Positions 63,759 through 64,000 of a stretch of 64,000 nucleotides of DNA are shown here, piece after piece. Where the stretch lies: positions 39,879 through 103,878 of IMG/VR virus record IMGVR_UViG_3300023179_000044; one strand, 5' to 3'. The position numbers and the translations under genes are program-made. The stretch is from a virus. Positions within the stretch are counted from its first letter, which is position 1. Each line of letters starts with the position of its first letter. The notes under the pieces were generated by a model that saw only the letters and a program-made list of their open reading frames with translations, was not told the DNA's origin and did no database searches.

Positions 63759-64000
63759 ATGAGTTGGGACGCGGATCAAAACGAATCCATGTTCCATTTA
63801 TTGAAAGAACTTGGCTATGACTATGTAGAGTCCGTTTATAGTAAATTTTCTACAGAATTTCCAGTCCTAGCTATTCAAAGCATCTTCTACAACTCGGGAA
63901 TTACTACTTTAGATAACACAGAAGTCTGCGCAAATCATATAAAAAAGATTATTGCCGACTGCAAAAAACACGGAATTAAAGTAATTACCTTTGGCTCCCC
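63759..64000 (+). CDS. TIM-barrel sugar isomerase/epimerase-like, 5' part (runs off the right edge)
   Basis: 81 codons present. NESMFHLLKELGYDYVESVYSKF, PVLAIQSIFYNSG and HIKKIIADCKKHGIKVITFGSP match the early strands and helices of xylose-isomerase-like TIM barrels. AGGAATAAGTAAC before ATG, 1 base after the previous stop. Continues the sugar cluster. Confidence 0.6.
   Translation, partial: MSWDADQNESMFHLLKELGYDYVESVYSKFSTEFPVLAIQSIFYNSGITTLDNTEVCANHIKKIIADCKKHGIKVITFGS

Overview
The window looks like one piece of a large, AT-rich tailed-phage genome whose host is probably an actinobacterium. The phage assignment rests on a terminase large subunit (27465-28847), a portal protein (25067-26815), the N-terminal part of a capsid maturation protease running off the left edge, a terminase-small-like protein (57534-58496), long co-directional runs of tightly packed or overlapping genes, and dozens of tiny genes. 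The actinobacterial host is inferred from sequence modules typical of actinophage head proteins, a ClgR-like regulator, a DUF6421-type protein, several apparently leaderless promoters, and -10 boxes of the form TANNNT. The low GC would fit low-GC freshwater or marine actinobacteria, but the host cannot be fixed from sequence alone.

Layout. 1-31553 (minus strand) is the packaging and head region. A leaderless promoter starts a paired-HTH protein, followed by terminase, two small genes, portal, a Dps-like ferritin, and then two giant genes of 3612 and 2593 codons with small head-associated genes between and after them. Both giants open with the same N-terminal module. The larger carries tandem ParB-like domains, a HipA/PI-kinase-like fold, two R-S-E ADP-ribosyltransferases and three copies of a C-terminal module. 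The smaller carries a complete UvrD/Rep-type helicase and an HExxH metallopeptidase. They fit the class called phage polyvalent proteins and are probably packaged and ejected with the DNA (inference). 29.4-31.6 kb adds small membrane proteins, an NlpC/P60 lipoprotein and a second paired-HTH protein. 31.55-32.53 kb is gene-free.

32.6-35.7 kb holds a glycosyltransferase, a DUF6421 protein and one plus-strand SLOG/DUF2493 gene. 35.8-50.6 kb is the most unusual part: about twenty short minus-strand transcription units, mostly separated by an intrinsic terminator and a near-identical 17-bp element (gene strand ATTTTTCATTTTTTCCA). In nine units the element lies upstream of a bipartite promoter, TGTCGG-N10-TANNNT, with the intervening distance clustering at about 25, 35 or 45 bp, that is, in steps of one DNA helical turn. 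Many leaders begin with a small stem-loop around AACACG. This looks like a phage regulon controlled by an unidentified factor. One unit has no reading frame and probably makes a structured RNA. An iteron and AT-repeat region at 43.98-44.51 kb is a candidate replication origin.

50.7-54.2 kb is a MoxR-AAA/vWA operon. 55-58.5 kb is a compositionally different block with the terminase-small-like protein, a CHAP-like protein and many zinc-ribbon genes, rich in the words CGGCCTG and ACTTTTAACG. 58.7-60.7 kb holds a MerR-like HTH, a secreted collagen-like protein and zinc proteins. From 61 kb transcription switches to the plus strand, with a sugar or glycan cluster (glycosyltransferase-like, FAD oxidoreductase, NAD epimerase/dehydratase, TIM-barrel isomerase) behind a region with repeated operator-like inverted repeats.
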